DNA from: Planctomycetota bacterium
GTDB taxonomy: Bacteria; Planctomycetota; Planctomycetia; Pirellulales; Lacipirellulaceae
NCBI GenBank assembly: GCA_024278955.1
Contig: JAJRSE010000019.1
Location: forward strand, 1-49,385
Reading direction: 5' to 3'
DNA length: 49,385 bases
Positions 26,506-35,822 of this stretch are shown here, in pieces. The notes under the pieces are model-generated. The model was not told the DNA's origin and did no database searches. It saw only the letters and a program-made list of their open reading frames with translations. A program made the position numbers and the translations under genes. Numbering within the stretch: the first letter of the stretch is position 1; each line of letters starts with the position of its first letter.

Positions 26506-27753
26506 ATGTCCGATCCTTACTTCCAAGAACTGTTTGCCGAGCGAATTGGCGGGGCCCTGTATGGCAAGGGGACCGCGATCTATAAATTTGAGAAAATCAA
26601 ACGGGCCAAGCGCAAGGCTTTGGCCGACCATCCCGAACGCCAGTTGCTCGACTTTGGCATCGGCGAAAACGATGGCGTTGCCGATCCTGGTGTGCTCGCC
26701 ACGATGGCCGAAGAAATTGGCAAGCCCGAAAATCGCGGCTATGCCGATAACGGGATTATCGAATTCAAAGAAGCCGTTGCGCGGTTCATGCAACGAGAGT
26801 ACGCCGTCGAACTCGATGCTGCGACTGAGGTGAATCATTGCATCGGTTCAAAAACGGCACTTGCAATATTGCCGGCCACGCTGATCAACCCCGGCGACAT
26901 CACGCTGATGACCGTCCCCGGCTATCCTGTGGCCGGGACACACACCACTTACTACGACGGCATTGTCTATAAGCTACCGCTGCTGGCCGAAAATAATTTC
27001 CTGCCCGATCTCGAAGGGATTCCCGACGAGGTTCGAGAGAAGGCCAAGCTACTCGTGCTCTGTTATCCCAACAGCCCAACCGGGGCGACGGCCACTCGCG
27101 AGTTTTACGAGCAGGTCGTGCAGTTTGCCCGTGACAACAAAATTGTGGTTGTTCAGGATGCGGCCCATGCGCTGCTTTCGTTCGATCGCGAGCCCAACAG
27201 CTTTCTGTCGGTGCCGGGTGCGAAGGATGTGGGCATCGAAATCCATTCGATGTCGAAAGGTTTTGACATGATCGGCTGGCGGATCGGCTGGGTTTGTGGT
27301 CACGAACGTTTGGTAAGCGCCTTTGCCGACGTGAAAGACAATTGCGATTCGGGCCAGTTCATCGCCATTCAAAAAGCGGCTGTCGTGGCGCTGGACGACG
27401 AGTCGATTCCTCGCCGGATTCATGCCAAGTACAAACGACGCCTCGAAAAGCTGGTGGCTATGCTTCAGCGATGTGGTTTTCAATGCGAAGTCCCAGGAGG
27501 CACCTACTTTCTTTACACGCCATCGCCGAAGGGCTTGGAAGGCGGTCCACAGTTTGCCAGCATCGATTTTGAGAACGCGGAAGCTGCCAGCCAGTATCTC
27601 ATCACCGAGCAGTCGATCTGCACGGTCCCTTGGGACGATGCGGGTTCGTTTCTGCGGTTCTCGGTCACCTACGAGGCCGCCGACGAAGCAGCCGAGGACG
27701 CACTCATGGCCGAAACCGAGTCGCGACTTCAGCAGATCAAGCTGTTGTTCTGA
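26506..27753 (+). CDS. dapL: LL-diaminopimelate aminotransferase
   Basis: PLP enzyme converting tetrahydrodipicolinate directly to LL-diaminopimelate with glutamate, a short cut in lysine and peptidoglycan precursor synthesis. 415 residues, the family length. Motifs: LLDFGIGENDGVADPGVLAT, ENRGYADNGIIEFKEAVARF, VPGYPVAGTHTTYYDG, YPNSPTGATATREFYE, the aspartate in VVQDAAHALL, and the PLP lysine in SMSKGFDMIGWRIGW. Typical of plants, Chlamydia and relatives, which fits a planctomycete. The ATG at 26506 starts MSDPYFQELFAERIGG. No other lysine genes are nearby. Confidence 0.93.
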   Translation: MSDPYFQELFAERIGGALYGKGTAIYKFEKIKRAKRKALADHPERQLLDFGIGENDGVADPGVLATMAEEIGKPENRGYADNGIIEFKEAVARFMQREYAVELDAATEVNHCIGSKTALAILPATLINPGDITLMTVPGYPVAGTHTTYYDGIVYKLPLLAENNFLPDLEGIPDEVREKAKLLVLCYPNSPTGATATREFYEQVVQFARDNKIVVVQDAAHALLSFDREPNSFLSVPGAKDVGIEIHSMSKGFDMIGWRIGWVCGHERLVSAFADVKDNCDSGQFIAIQKAAVVALDDESIPRRIHAKYKRRLEKLVAMLQRCGFQCEVPGGTYFLYTPSPKGLEGGPQFASIDFENAEAASQYLITEQSICTVPWDDAGSFLRFSVTYEAADEAAEDALMAETESRLQQIKLLF

Positions 27754-27807
27754 TTGCGAGCCTGTCGCAGCCGAATGGCCTATTCCTACGAAGAACAAGA
27801 CCAACCA

Positions 27808-27858
27808 CGAACTGTTACGAATACACACGAATTCCAGGGGAGCATTCCTAACAGTTCG
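27808..27858. repeat. Inverted repeat after dapL
   Basis: CGAACTGTTA (27808-27817) and TAACAGTTCG (27849-27858) pair over 10 bp. The surrounding ACCACGAA/TTCGTGGTTA strings belong to a widespread 'ttcgtgtttattcgtggtta' intergenic repeat type. It may end dapL transcription. Confidence 0.45.
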
Positions 27859-27959
27859 ATTCCCTGCTTGTTTATTCGTGGTTACATTTTTTCATGCGTA
27901 AACGGCGCCTGATTTCCAAGCTGGAGTTTTTTCTATTCACAAGGCGAGGCAACTCAAAA

Positions 27960-28889
27960 ATGTCCAACATCTCCCCAGAAAATACTCGCCTCGGATGGAT
28001 CGGCACCGGCGTCATGGGCGCCAGCATGTGCCGCCACCTAATCGAAGCCGGCTATGCTACCACTATTTTCAACCGAACTCGTACCAAGGCCGAACCACTA
28101 TTGGCCCTCGGCGCAACCTGGGCCGACACCCCACGGCAAGTTGCCGAACAAGCGGACGTCGTCTTTTCGATCGTCGGTTACCCTGCCGACGTCCGTGAAG
28201 TCGTCCTCGGAGCGAACGGCGCCCTAGCCGGTTGCGATCTGGGCGCAGTGCTCGTCGAAATGACCACCAGTCAGCCTTCGCTGGCCGTCGAAATTGCCGA
28301 AGCGGCTGCCGCCAAAAATGTCGTCAGCATCGACGCCCCCGTCTCCGGCGGCGATGTCGGTGCCCGGAACGGCACGCTCTCGATCATGATCGGCGGCGAC
28401 CGCCCAACCGTCCAGCGGCTGGCCCCGCTTTGGGAAGTCCTGGGTTCGACCTGGGTATGTCAAGGCCCCGCCGGCGCAGGGCAACACACCAAGATGGTCA
28501 ACCAAACCCTCATCGGCGGCAACATGGTCGGCGTTTGCGAAGCATTGCTCTACGCCTACCGTTCGGGGCTTGATCTCGAAAGCGTCATGCGTTCGGTTTC
28601 GACCGGTGCGGCAGGCAGTTGGTCGCTTAGCAACCTCGGCCCGCGTATCATTGCCGGCGACTTCGAGCCCGGTTTCTTCGTCGAACATTTCATCAAAGAC
28701 ATGGGCATCGCCCTCGAAGAAGCCCGCCAAATGAACCTCAAACTCCCCGGCCTCGAACTTGCCGAACAGCTCTACAAAAACCTAGCCGCCGCCGGCCACG
28801 CCCGCAAAGGAACCCAAGCCCTCATGCTCGCCCTAGCCGAAATGTCCGGTCTAGAATGGCCAAGCAACCCCGGGCCAAAGCAAAAATAG
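27960..28889 (+). CDS. NAD(P)-dependent beta-hydroxyacid dehydrogenase
   Basis: 309 residues from the ATG at 27960; an upstream start adds a basic leader that the family lacks. Rossmann domain with [20 protein letters not shown] (dinucleotide loop) and NRT at the end of strand 2, substrate loop [20 protein letters not shown], catalytic lysine in [16 protein letters not shown], and C-terminal [10 protein letters not shown]. This is the 3-hydroxyisobutyrate / glyoxylate-reductase superfamily (tartronate semialdehyde reductase is an alternative). The substrate cannot be fixed from sequence, and neighbours give no pathway. Confidence 0.9.
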   Translation: MSNISPENTRLGWIGTGVMGASMCRHLIEAGYATTIFNRTRTKAEPLLALGATWADTPRQVAEQADVVFSIVGYPADVREVVLGANGALAGCDLGAVLVEMTTSQPSLAVEIAEAAAAKNVVSIDAPVSGGDVGARNGTLSIMIGGDRPTVQRLAPLWEVLGSTWVCQGPAGAGQHTKMVNQTLIGGNMVGVCEALLYAYRSGLDLESVMRSVSTGAAGSWSLSNLGPRIIAGDFEPGFFVEHFIKDMGIALEEARQMNLKLPGLELAEQLYKNLAAAGHARKGTQALMLALAEMSGLEWPSNPGPKQK

Positions 28890-29159
28890 CCGCGATCTGG
28901 CCAGATCGCCAGAGTGAGCAACAATAAATGAAATGATTTCAAGCTAGCACTTTTTCGTACGACTAGAGAAAGTCCGTTTAGGGAAGATTTCAAACGGGTG
29001 CTTTGCTACCAGCAAGGTTTGGTTTTCGCATACCAGCACAGTGACCGGAGCATTCGGGGCGGCCCGCACAAAGGCTGCCCTAGCTTTACTTGCCCCTGCC
29101 AGGTACTTTCTCCCCTGCCCTCAATGCAATACGCAGACTTAGCCCCTCCTGTCTTAACT

Positions 29160-30092
29160 ATGCGACCTACTACAATGCAGCTCACAGCAATCGCTGCAAT
29201 TTTAATACTCGCAATCCAAAACTCTCCCGTCTATGGGGCTGGGGAGGCAATACAGGCAGAGCCTAGAGCCATTGTCGATGCATTGGATGCTTCTCTGAAC
29301 GAAAATGAACTTCTGCACCAACCAGTCAATCTCAATGCAAGTAACCTCTTATTATCCAACTGGAACTTTGAAACGGATATCCTACTCGCGAACCTTGACT
29401 ATGGTAGCGTAGACTTTACTGGAGAAGACGGAGACGGCGAAATTGCGACAGGCCTAAGGTTTTCACTTGGCTGGAAAAGTGATTCAGGGTTCGGAATCCG
29501 AACTCGTCTATCAGCTCGAAATGTTGATGGAGCTTCGGAGGGCCTTTCTTTCCAGAGAGTCAACGGTATCGCTGACGGACCGATCAACGGCTTTACGTAC
29601 CGTGGGGCATCGTCGAACGCCACAAGTAACCACCCGGTGGAGATACGCACAGCCACCTTCGACATCGAACTCTTTAAGAACATTTCGCTAGAGCGTACGG
29701 ATTTTCTTCTAGGCGCTGGTCTAAGGAGTGCCGGGTTTCGAACATACGTACCTCAAATTATTGAAAACACAGTTGGTACTTCGGGCATCTCGCTCTTCTC
29801 TGAGGCAAGGCATCTACTGCTAATGAGCGAACATAGTGAGTTAGCGGTGGTCGGTAGTGGCCGTGTCTCGTTTCTAACGGGCGAATGGGAAAGCAGGATA
29901 GCCGCGGCCATGATCGAAGTGAAGACTGACATGACGATCACCGAAGGCTCACTAGGCTTGGAGTGGTCGCGAAGCCTGGGGCGAGCGGTTTTTTTCCTGC
30001 GAGCCCAATACGAATATCAACTATGGAACAGCGAAGTCACCAGTGATCTTGCATTCAACGGTGGCGCACTTCGTGCCGGCCTGAGCTGGTAA
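29160..30092 (+). CDS. Probable outer-membrane beta-barrel protein
   Basis: 310 residues from ATG 29160, or 305 from ATG 29175. Signal peptide MQLTAIAAILILAIQNSPVY, then a short linker and many amphipathic strands (IATGLRFSLGWKSDSGFGIR, SRSLGRAVFFLRAQYEYQLW, GALRAGLSW). Strands alternate with turns and the last residue is Trp, as in barrels assembled by BamA. No family recognised; similar planctomycete proteins are often listed as hypothetical. The base composition is lower in GC than in the genes on either side. The ribosome site is weak, so the start is uncertain. Upstream there is a repeat of the GTGACCGGA motif (29041). Confidence 0.65.
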   Translation: MRPTTMQLTAIAAILILAIQNSPVYGAGEAIQAEPRAIVDALDASLNENELLHQPVNLNASNLLLSNWNFETDILLANLDYGSVDFTGEDGDGEIATGLRFSLGWKSDSGFGIRTRLSARNVDGASEGLSFQRVNGIADGPINGFTYRGASSNATSNHPVEIRTATFDIELFKNISLERTDFLLGAGLRSAGFRTYVPQIIENTVGTSGISLFSEARHLLLMSEHSELAVVGSGRVSFLTGEWESRIAAAMIEVKTDMTITEGSLGLEWSRSLGRAVFFLRAQYEYQLWNSEVTSDLAFNGGALRAGLSW

Positions 30093-30178
30093 AGTTTGCA
30101 AGCCTCAGTGATCTGACAGATCACTACTCATGACACCGCACGTAATGACGAAAATTTCTTTCCTTCAAACTAAACCAC

Positions 30179-30511
30179 TCACAACAGAGTCAGAAAACCT
30201 ATCGTCGGTTGTGTCTGGAACCTCTCGATTTGAGAAGAATTCTTTCGCAACAAAGTTTCCACAATCTCTGTTGAACAGTTGCCACTACGAATCCAAAGAA
30301 TCTTTGGCGGTGGACCTTCGAGCACGCTACGGATATGGAAGTCTTCGTCTTTTGTGACGATTGCAAAAGCATGCTTCTTGGCGTAATCCCAGATAGCCTC
30401 GTCTGAAGCAGACTGCAAGCCAATATTTCGCACATGCTCAGAATCGGGATACAAATCGGTCAAACGAGCCGCGAGCTTGTGAGACAGATGTTGGTCCAAT
30501 AACAACTTCAC
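30179..30511 (-). CDS. DUF5615 PIN-like toxin
   Basis: 110 residues starting MKLLLDQHLSHKLAARLTDL. The DUF5615 family has a PIN-like nuclease fold: Asp6 in LLLDQ, SASDEAIWDYAKKHAFAIVT and KDEDFHIRS carry the acidic residues expected at the metal site, and GPPPKILWIRSGN is the family's last strand. It is probably an RNase toxin partnered by the DUF433 protein upstream, with which it overlaps by 4 nt (30508-30511). The pair is common in planctomycetes and cyanobacteria. Toxicity is inferred from the arrangement. Confidence 0.85.
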   Translation of the reverse strand: MKLLLDQHLSHKLAARLTDLYPDSEHVRNIGLQSASDEAIWDYAKKHAFAIVTKDEDFHIRSVLEGPPPKILWIRSGNCSTEIVETLLRKNSSQIERFQTQPTIGFLTLL

Positions 30512-30735
30512 TGAGACGAAACCGAATCAAGACGCCGTTCTCGATCCGCTGCATAAGCTAAGCAAGCCAAAATATCGTCTCGCGTGAGATCAGGAATGTC
30601 ATCAACAATTGCTTCCATCGACATGCCTCCGGCCAAATAGTCGAGGACATCGCCAACCGTAATACGCAGCCCTCGAACACACGGTTTGCCTCCGCGTTTC
30701 CCAGGCTCAAAGGTAATGATGCTGCGATAGTCCAT
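30508..30735 (-). CDS. DUF433 antitoxin-like protein
   Basis: 75 residues with the DUF433 core FEPGKRGGKPCVRGLRITVG, DVLDYLAGGMSMEAIVDDIP and LTRDDILACLAYAADRER. This is a small helix-turn-helix fold related to VapB-type antitoxins. It is upstream of and coupled to the DUF5615 gene, the usual antitoxin-first order, and probably represses the operon. Confidence 0.88.
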   Translation of the reverse strand: MDYRSIITFEPGKRGGKPCVRGLRITVGDVLDYLAGGMSMEAIVDDIPDLTRDDILACLAYAADRERRLDSVSSQ

Positions 30736-30766
30736 GCTTTCAGCCTAGGCAGGTTGATGGGAAACG

Positions 30767-31108
30767 TCAACAACAGCCTGCACTCCGCCGAAATTCTTTT
30801 TCGTCAAGCGTCGTACCTTGCTGCACTTGCTCGAACGTCAATTCCGCTTGCGGCCAACCGAAGCAGGCAAGTAGCCGGTCGAATGCTTCTTCGGGGCATG
30901 CGCCGCGAAGTTCCACCCGATGCAACCGATCTTCAAAATCGAACAAGTGGCCATCAATTTGCCAACGCGTTTCGCGAACCCCGTCCGACCAAATCCACGA
31001 ACCATCCGGCTCGAAAATCATCCGAGGCAACGCCTCAAGCGATTCGGCTGCCTGTTCCCAAGTAATCGAAAACGGAGGTCCAAAAACATTGACGTGAAAG
31101 CGGTACAT
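30767..31108 (-). CDS. Hypothetical protein (113 residues)
   Basis: From the ATG at 31108: MYRFHVNVFGPPFSITWEQA, then LEALPRMIFEPDGSWIWSDG, and WQIDGHLFDFEDRLHRVELR. It is rich in tryptophan, phenylalanine and acidic residues, compact, soluble and without a signal peptide. No family recognised; the pattern suggests a small alpha/beta protein conserved in relatives. It lies 64 bp after ribBA on the same strand, with an 'aatgacgaat' type repeat between. A longer start at 31168 reads through that repeat and was not chosen. Confidence 0.6.
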   Translation of the reverse strand: MYRFHVNVFGPPFSITWEQAAESLEALPRMIFEPDGSWIWSDGVRETRWQIDGHLFDFEDRLHRVELRGACPEEAFDRLLACFGWPQAELTFEQVQQGTTLDEKEFRRSAGCC

Positions 31109-31172
31109 AAAGCAAATGACGAATTTAGAATGACGAATGCCGAAACACTTCTGCGACCTCTTGGTCATTCGG

Positions 31173-32384
31173 TCACTCGGGCGGTAATTGATGTCCCATT
31201 TTGTCGCGTTTGGTCGCTAGGTACTCGGCGTTGTGTTCGTTCATCGGCGGCACAATCGGCACTTGGTCGACGACCTCCAAATCGAACCCGCCATAAATAA
31301 ATGCATCGGTCTTTTTAGGGTTGTTCGTAAGGAGCCGTACTTGAGTCAGCCCCAAATCTTTGAGCAACTGGATGCCAACGCCATAGTCGCGAGAGTCGGC
31401 CTTGAAACCGAGCGCGACGTTCGCCTCGACCGTGTCCAAGCCTTCGTCCTGAAGTTTGTAAGCTTTGATTTTTTCGACAAGCCCAATGCCACGCCCCTCC
31501 TGGGGAAGATACACCAAAACGCCGCAGCCCTCGCGGCTAATCATATCAAGCGCCATGTGCAGCTGGTCGCCGCAGTCGCAGCGAAGCGATTCAAGCAGGT
31601 CGCCCGTGAAGCACGACGAATGCAACCGTACGAGCGGGGCCGGCACCTTGGTCGGATCGCCGATCACAAACACGACCGGCTCTTGCGATTCGTACTTGAC
31701 GCCATAAGCAATGATCGTCCCCTCGCCATACTTGGTCGGCAACTTGGCTTCGGCCTGCCGGTAGACAAGCTCCTCGCGAACCCGGCGGTAAGCGATCAGC
31801 TGTTCAATCGAAATTATCGGCAACGAAAACTTCTCTGCCAGCTCGTGCAACCCGTCCCGCGTGGCCCGATCGCCATGTTGGTCAAGAATTTCGCAAATTG
31901 CACCAGCAGGAGTAAGCCCCGCCATACGCGCCAAATCAACGGCCGCCTCGGTATGGCCGGCCCGACGAAGCACGCCCCCTTCTTTAGCCACCAAAGGGAA
32001 GAGATGCCCCGGGCGATCGAAGTCGGCGGGGACGCTTTTCGGATTGCACAGTTCAAGAATCGTACGGGCACGCTCGCCGGCCGTAATCCCGGTGCGGCTC
32101 GTCCGGTGGTCGACCGGCACGGTGAAGTTCGTACCCAGCGGAGCCGTGTTGTCCTCGACCATCGCTTGCAATTGCAGCCGGCTGCTGACCTCGGGAAGGA
32201 TAGGCATACAGAGCTGCCCCCGACCGTGGGTGATCATGAAATTGACGCTAGCGGTCGATATTTTTTCGGCCGCGCAGACAAAATCTCCCTCGTTTTCGCG
32301 GTCTTCCGCGTCGACAACGATAATAATTTCTCCGCGACCGATCGCCGCGACAGCCTCTTCAATGGTCGAAAATTTGCTTGCCAT
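31173..32384 (-). CDS. ribBA: Bifunctional DHBP synthase / GTP cyclohydrolase II
   Basis: Makes both riboflavin precursors: dihydroxybutanone phosphate from ribulose-5-phosphate (residues about 1-205) and the pyrimidine from GTP (about 206-403). RibB motifs: VVDAEDRENEGDFVCAAE, THGRGQLCMPI, DRPGHLFPLVAKEGGVLRRA GH-type tail. RibA motifs: VRLHSSCFTGDLLESLRCDC (zinc cysteines), YLPQEGRGIGLVEKIKAY, and RLLTNNPKK at the end. Full length with all active-site residues apparently present. No FMN riboswitch was seen upstream. It is divergent from the alpha/beta hydrolase gene. Confidence 0.96.
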   Translation of the reverse strand: MASKFSTIEEAVAAIGRGEIIIVVDAEDRENEGDFVCAAEKISTASVNFMITHGRGQLCMPILPEVSSRLQLQAMVEDNTAPLGTNFTVPVDHRTSRTGITAGERARTILELCNPKSVPADFDRPGHLFPLVAKEGGVLRRAGHTEAAVDLARMAGLTPAGAICEILDQHGDRATRDGLHELAEKFSLPIISIEQLIAYRRVREELVYRQAEAKLPTKYGEGTIIAYGVKYESQEPVVFVIGDPTKVPAPLVRLHSSCFTGDLLESLRCDCGDQLHMALDMISREGCGVLVYLPQEGRGIGLVEKIKAYKLQDEGLDTVEANVALGFKADSRDYGVGIQLLKDLGLTQVRLLTNNPKKTDAFIYGGFDLEVVDQVPIVPPMNEHNAEYLATKRDKMGHQLPPE

Positions 32385-32524
32385 GCTTCAAAAGCCCATG
32401 AAAGTTGGAAAAACTCCGTAAATTCGGGCTCGCGACCTGCCCAATTCTTGCCGTTCCCTCAAAACTCTACGACTATTATAAGTGGGAACCCTGTCTTAGA
32501 CCATGAGCTCGGAGAACTTGTCGG

Positions 32525-33424
32525 ATGACAAAACCAAATGCCTTCGCAGTCGCACTTTTTGTGTTTTCGAGTGGTTTCGTTCTGCTGAGTTTCGTTCTGC
32601 TGGCAAGCTCGGCTGTCGAGGCTGGCGAATATGAGTCGCACTACGGCGAAGTCTATGTTGAACACGAATCGGGGCCACTCAAAGCCGACCTCTACGTTCC
32701 CCAAGGCGAAGGCCCTTTTCCGGGCGTTTTGGTCGTTCATGGCGGCGCATGGCACATGGGCACCCGGGCTCAGCTCTCGGGTTTTGCCCAACTGCTAGCC
32801 AGCCGAGGGATGACGGCAGTTGCAATCAGCTATCGTCTGGCTCCCACCTACCAATTCCCCGCCCAGATCGAAGATTGCAAAGAAGCGGTCCGGTGGATGC
32901 GAAACCATGCCGAACGGCTAAAAATCGATCCTAAGCGGATTGGTGGATTCGGCTACTCGGCTGGCGCCCAGCTAGTGACCTTGCTCGGAACGACCGACGC
33001 CGACGATGGACTCGAAGGCGAGACCAGTCCGGCCGAAACGCCCAGCACTCGGCTTCAGGCGGTTGCCGGCGGGGGCGTCCCCTGCGATTTCCGTACATTT
33101 CCGTTAGATATCGAGATGTTATCGTTTTGGCTGGGAGGCACACGTCGACAAAAAGCCGAGCAATACCGCCTCGCTTCGCCAGTCGAATTTGTCTCGCCCG
33201 ACGACCCGCCGATGTTTTTTTTCCACGGCGAAAACGACGACCTCGTCCCTCTGACAAGTCCCCTCGCGATGTGCGAAAGGCTCAAGAGCGCAGGCGTGCC
33301 AAACGGGCTCTACATCGTCCCCGGCGTTGGGCACATCTTTGCGGGATTCGACCGAACCGCGCTCGACAAGTGTGCCACGTTTCTTGCCGAGAAAATGCAG
33401 GCCGGGGGTGACGATGTCGAATAA
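32525..33424 (+). CDS. Exported alpha/beta hydrolase (esterase/lipase family)
   Basis: 299 residues. Signal peptide or anchor (FAVALFVFSSGFVLLSFVLL). The BD-FAE/HSL-like hydrolase core shows the oxyanion motif VVHGGAWHMG, VAISYRLAPTYQFPAQIEDC, nucleophile Ser in GGFGYSAGAQL, acid in FFHGENDDLVP and catalytic His in PGVGHIFAG. It probably cleaves esters, for example acetyl groups on polysaccharides, outside the inner membrane. The ATG at 32525 follows a GGAG some 10 nt upstream. It overlaps the next gene by 11 nt. Confidence 0.88.
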   Translation: MTKPNAFAVALFVFSSGFVLLSFVLLASSAVEAGEYESHYGEVYVEHESGPLKADLYVPQGEGPFPGVLVVHGGAWHMGTRAQLSGFAQLLASRGMTAVAISYRLAPTYQFPAQIEDCKEAVRWMRNHAERLKIDPKRIGGFGYSAGAQLVTLLGTTDADDGLEGETSPAETPSTRLQAVAGGGVPCDFRTFPLDIEMLSFWLGGTRRQKAEQYRLASPVEFVSPDDPPMFFFHGENDDLVPLTSPLAMCERLKSAGVPNGLYIVPGVGHIFAGFDRTALDKCATFLAEKMQAGGDDVE

Positions 33425-34277
33425 CCGAGCGACAATTTCGCCGTTAGAACATGAAGAATACGTCGAACAGGCCCATTTTTTCCGAGTGCTCGGAGAGCGT
33501 TTGCTGGAGAACATACCAGCCCAAGAAATTTTGGCCTCGGTTCGCGAAGAGCTTCTGGCAACCACCAAGCTGCCGCTCGCGGTCGATTTCTTGCTCGCCG
33601 AGCTACGCCATCAAGGAGCGTTTGCCGAGGGCATGAAAAAGCTGAGCCACTATTTTTCGCCTTTTCAGTGCTACGTGATAACCGAGTCGGAAAACGACCG
33701 GCGGCGTTTCGACCTTCGCATTGGGCTACAGATTTTGGCTCGCGAGGCCGAGTATCGAATCGAACCGAACTTAACCCTCCAAGGGTTATTCCTGTTTCAG
33801 TTCGAGGCGCTCTGCCGCAACCGTTTGAGTTACGATCTGGGACTCGAAGCCATGGCCAGCGACCCATCGTACGACTCGCCTTGGCACGACTGGATTCTGA
33901 CCGTCCGCCGCCAGCTCGGTATCGTCGAGCTGGCAGATATGATTTATGTCCGCAGCGATTTTTACCGAGAAAAACAGGCCGCAATCTCTGGCAGCGAGGC
34001 TGATTTGGCGTCCGAGCAGGTGCTCTTCGGGAGCCGAGAAGGGCGAATCGCCTGGGCCAACCGAGCGAAAGACCCTCTCATGCTGTTTGCCGCAATGCAG
34101 CGCCATCTGGGATATCCCCAGGTGCCGCGGACGAAGCAGGCAGACCCCGAAGAGCGGCTGCTCCCTTCCCTGGCCCGACGCGTCGAGCAGCTAGAATCGC
34201 GGATGAAGCTGATACAAGAAGAACAACGAGGCGGCATTAACCTGGAGCAATTCTACACCCCCGAACAAGAGACTTGA
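33414..34277 (+). CDS. Hypothetical protein of planctomycete type
   Basis: 287 residues, soluble and mostly helical; no family recognised. The ATG at 33414 is preceded by GGGGGTG and lies inside the end of the hydrolase gene, so the two are coupled. Visible stretches: EYVEQAHFFRVLGERLLENI, LPLAVDFLLAELRHQGAFAE, GLFLFQFEALCRNRLSYDLG, ending in a coiled-coil-like helix (LARRVEQLESRMKLIQEEQR). The repeated aromatic and arginine pattern suggests a scaffold or adaptor. No transmembrane segment. Confidence 0.8.
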   Translation: MSNNRATISPLEHEEYVEQAHFFRVLGERLLENIPAQEILASVREELLATTKLPLAVDFLLAELRHQGAFAEGMKKLSHYFSPFQCYVITESENDRRRFDLRIGLQILAREAEYRIEPNLTLQGLFLFQFEALCRNRLSYDLGLEAMASDPSYDSPWHDWILTVRRQLGIVELADMIYVRSDFYREKQAAISGSEADLASEQVLFGSREGRIAWANRAKDPLMLFAAMQRHLGYPQVPRTKQADPEERLLPSLARRVEQLESRMKLIQEEQRGGINLEQFYTPEQET

Positions 34278-34432
34278 CGCAAACTCATACCCCTTCAACT
34301 GGCCAAGATGCCCATTTTGCAAAAACGGGAAAATTCCCCCTGTTTTGCTGTTTAACACCCGAAGCGGGCATGGTAGATTCCGGAAATAGCCAAATTGCGC
34401 ATTTTTTTGACCGGTAGAGAAGGCATCCAGCC

Positions 34433-34897
34433 GTGAGCTTCCAACTCAGTTTGAGCACCGATCCGGTGACCACTGCATACCCCGACGAACCCCTGTTCGT
34501 CGCCCCCGACGCTGCCGTGAGCGAAGTGCTGCAATTACTGCGGGCGCAGAGCACGGGCCATGTCATGATTTGCGAAGAAGGACGCTTGGTTGGCATTTTT
34601 ACCGAGCGTGACGCGCTCCGATTGATGGCGGGCGGGCAAGATCTCGAGCAGCCTGTTTCGCAAGTGATGTCTCGCGACCCCGTCTCGCTACAAGAAGACG
34701 CCACTGTCGGCGATGCGATCAAAACGATGTCTGAAGGCGGCTACCGGCAATTGCCGATTCTTACCTCTGATGGCACTCCCACGGGTCTTGCGACCGTGTA
34801 CGGAATTGTGCATTACATGGTCGATCATTTCCCCCAGACCATCTACACATTGCCTCCCAACCCAAGCTCGGTTCCCAGCGAGCGCGAAGGCGCATGA
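34433..34897 (+). CDS. CBS-domain pair protein
   Basis: 154 residues made of a tandem CBS pair: VSEVLQLLRAQSTGHVMICE with GIFTERDALRLMAG, then DPVSLQEDATVGDAIKTMSE with GYRQLPILTSDG. CBS pairs bind AMP, ATP or related ligands and act as energy sensors. GTG start at 34433 with AGAAGG upstream. Its stop overlaps the start of the next gene as ATGA (34894-34897). A second CBS protein lies at 41434 behind the 2-oxoacid:ferredoxin oxidoreductase genes, so both may belong to that enzyme's control. Confidence 0.88.
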   Translation: MSFQLSLSTDPVTTAYPDEPLFVAPDAAVSEVLQLLRAQSTGHVMICEEGRLVGIFTERDALRLMAGGQDLEQPVSQVMSRDPVSLQEDATVGDAIKTMSEGGYRQLPILTSDGTPTGLATVYGIVHYMVDHFPQTIYTLPPNPSSVPSEREGA

Positions 34898-35733
34898 CCA
34901 AGTTTCGATTGGTTTCCACGTGGGTGGCAGCGTTGGTTTGGCTGTCGGTAGGGGTGGGCTGTTCATGTGAGTGTGACAGCAATGTGAAACCAAAATATAC
35001 AGGTCCGGTAATAATAACCGAAGAAATCGACCCCGTTGAAAACCCGCTCTCGGACGAGCCAGGGGCGGTCGAAATCCCGCGTGACCTGATCACGTCTATG
35101 TTAATGTCTGGTATGCTTCAGATCGGCTATGACAAACAGGGCCTCATTGATGTGGAATTTGAACAGGGCTGCTTACCATTACTCGAGGAAATAGGCCAAG
35201 CCCTGCAGTTATCATCACCGAGAAAAGAGGATGCGCCCCCTGGTTTTGCGGTGGATGGCACCAATCTTAGCTTGGAAGCAGTTCGCCAAATTCATGCCGT
35301 GTTGGTTGAGAAGCAACCTCCTCGCCAGTCTTTTCAAGCAGGCAGTGAGATCACACTTGTTTTCTTCTCGTATCAGTCGAATCCTTACACTCAATTGCAT
35401 CGAGTAGATCGCGTAGGGAATCGCGTGGAAATTCGATATCGGTTTGTTTGGTCTAAAGGCCTTGGAGCTAGGCCAACAGGTTTTTTTTCACTAATCCAAC
35501 TCGGCAAGTTGGAGGCTGGAGAATATCACGTCAATATAGTGAAGTCTGCATTAGAACGGAAAGTCATTAGCCCAGATTACGTGCCTGAAACTCGAATGCA
35601 AAAAATTATTGTGCAGGATATCAAAAATCTAAAGTGCGAACCAATAAGCCGCAAGGAAGCACGCAAGATGGTGTGTAATTCTTTTTCGTTTACGGTGGAA
35701 GAAGAATCTGCTGTAGGGAAACCCATCCTTTAA
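34894..35733 (+). CDS. Lipoprotein of unknown function, paralogue 1
   Basis: 279 residues. Signal peptide with lipobox LSVGVGC (Cys23), then a charged linker. The C-terminal half shares a pattern with the next gene: FAVDGTNLSLEAVRQIHAVL, PRQSFQAGSEITLVFFSYQS, VEIRYRFVWSKGLGARPTGF, LIQLGKLEAGEYHVNIVKS. No family recognised. DNA here is visibly richer in A and T than the CBS and oxidoreductase genes around it. It is coupled to the CBS gene by 4 nt, so it is transcribed with it. Confidence 0.75.
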   Translation: MTKFRLVSTWVAALVWLSVGVGCSCECDSNVKPKYTGPVIITEEIDPVENPLSDEPGAVEIPRDLITSMLMSGMLQIGYDKQGLIDVEFEQGCLPLLEEIGQALQLSSPRKEDAPPGFAVDGTNLSLEAVRQIHAVLVEKQPPRQSFQAGSEITLVFFSYQSNPYTQLHRVDRVGNRVEIRYRFVWSKGLGARPTGFFSLIQLGKLEAGEYHVNIVKSALERKVISPDYVPETRMQKIIVQDIKNLKCEPISRKEARKMVCNSFSFTVEEESAVGKPIL

Positions 35734-35822
35734 GAGCAGCTTTCTTTGACCGATTCCTGGCAAACCGATAGGATACGTTTCTCAGCAGTGGCGAGAAAAA
35801 GGGACATCGACGGAGAGTTCGC

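Noticed and set aside
27849..27866. A tRNA T-loop-like string (AGTTCGATTCCCTG)
   Set aside because: No acceptor, D or anticodon stems surround it; it is one arm of an inverted repeat.
32385..32524. Search for an FMN riboswitch upstream of ribBA
   Set aside because: None of the conserved RFN-element sequence or stems was seen.
31233..32528. A 431-codon plus-strand open frame opposite ribBA
   Set aside because: Antisense to a clear bifunctional RibBA with all active-site motifs; the shadow protein has no recognisable domain.
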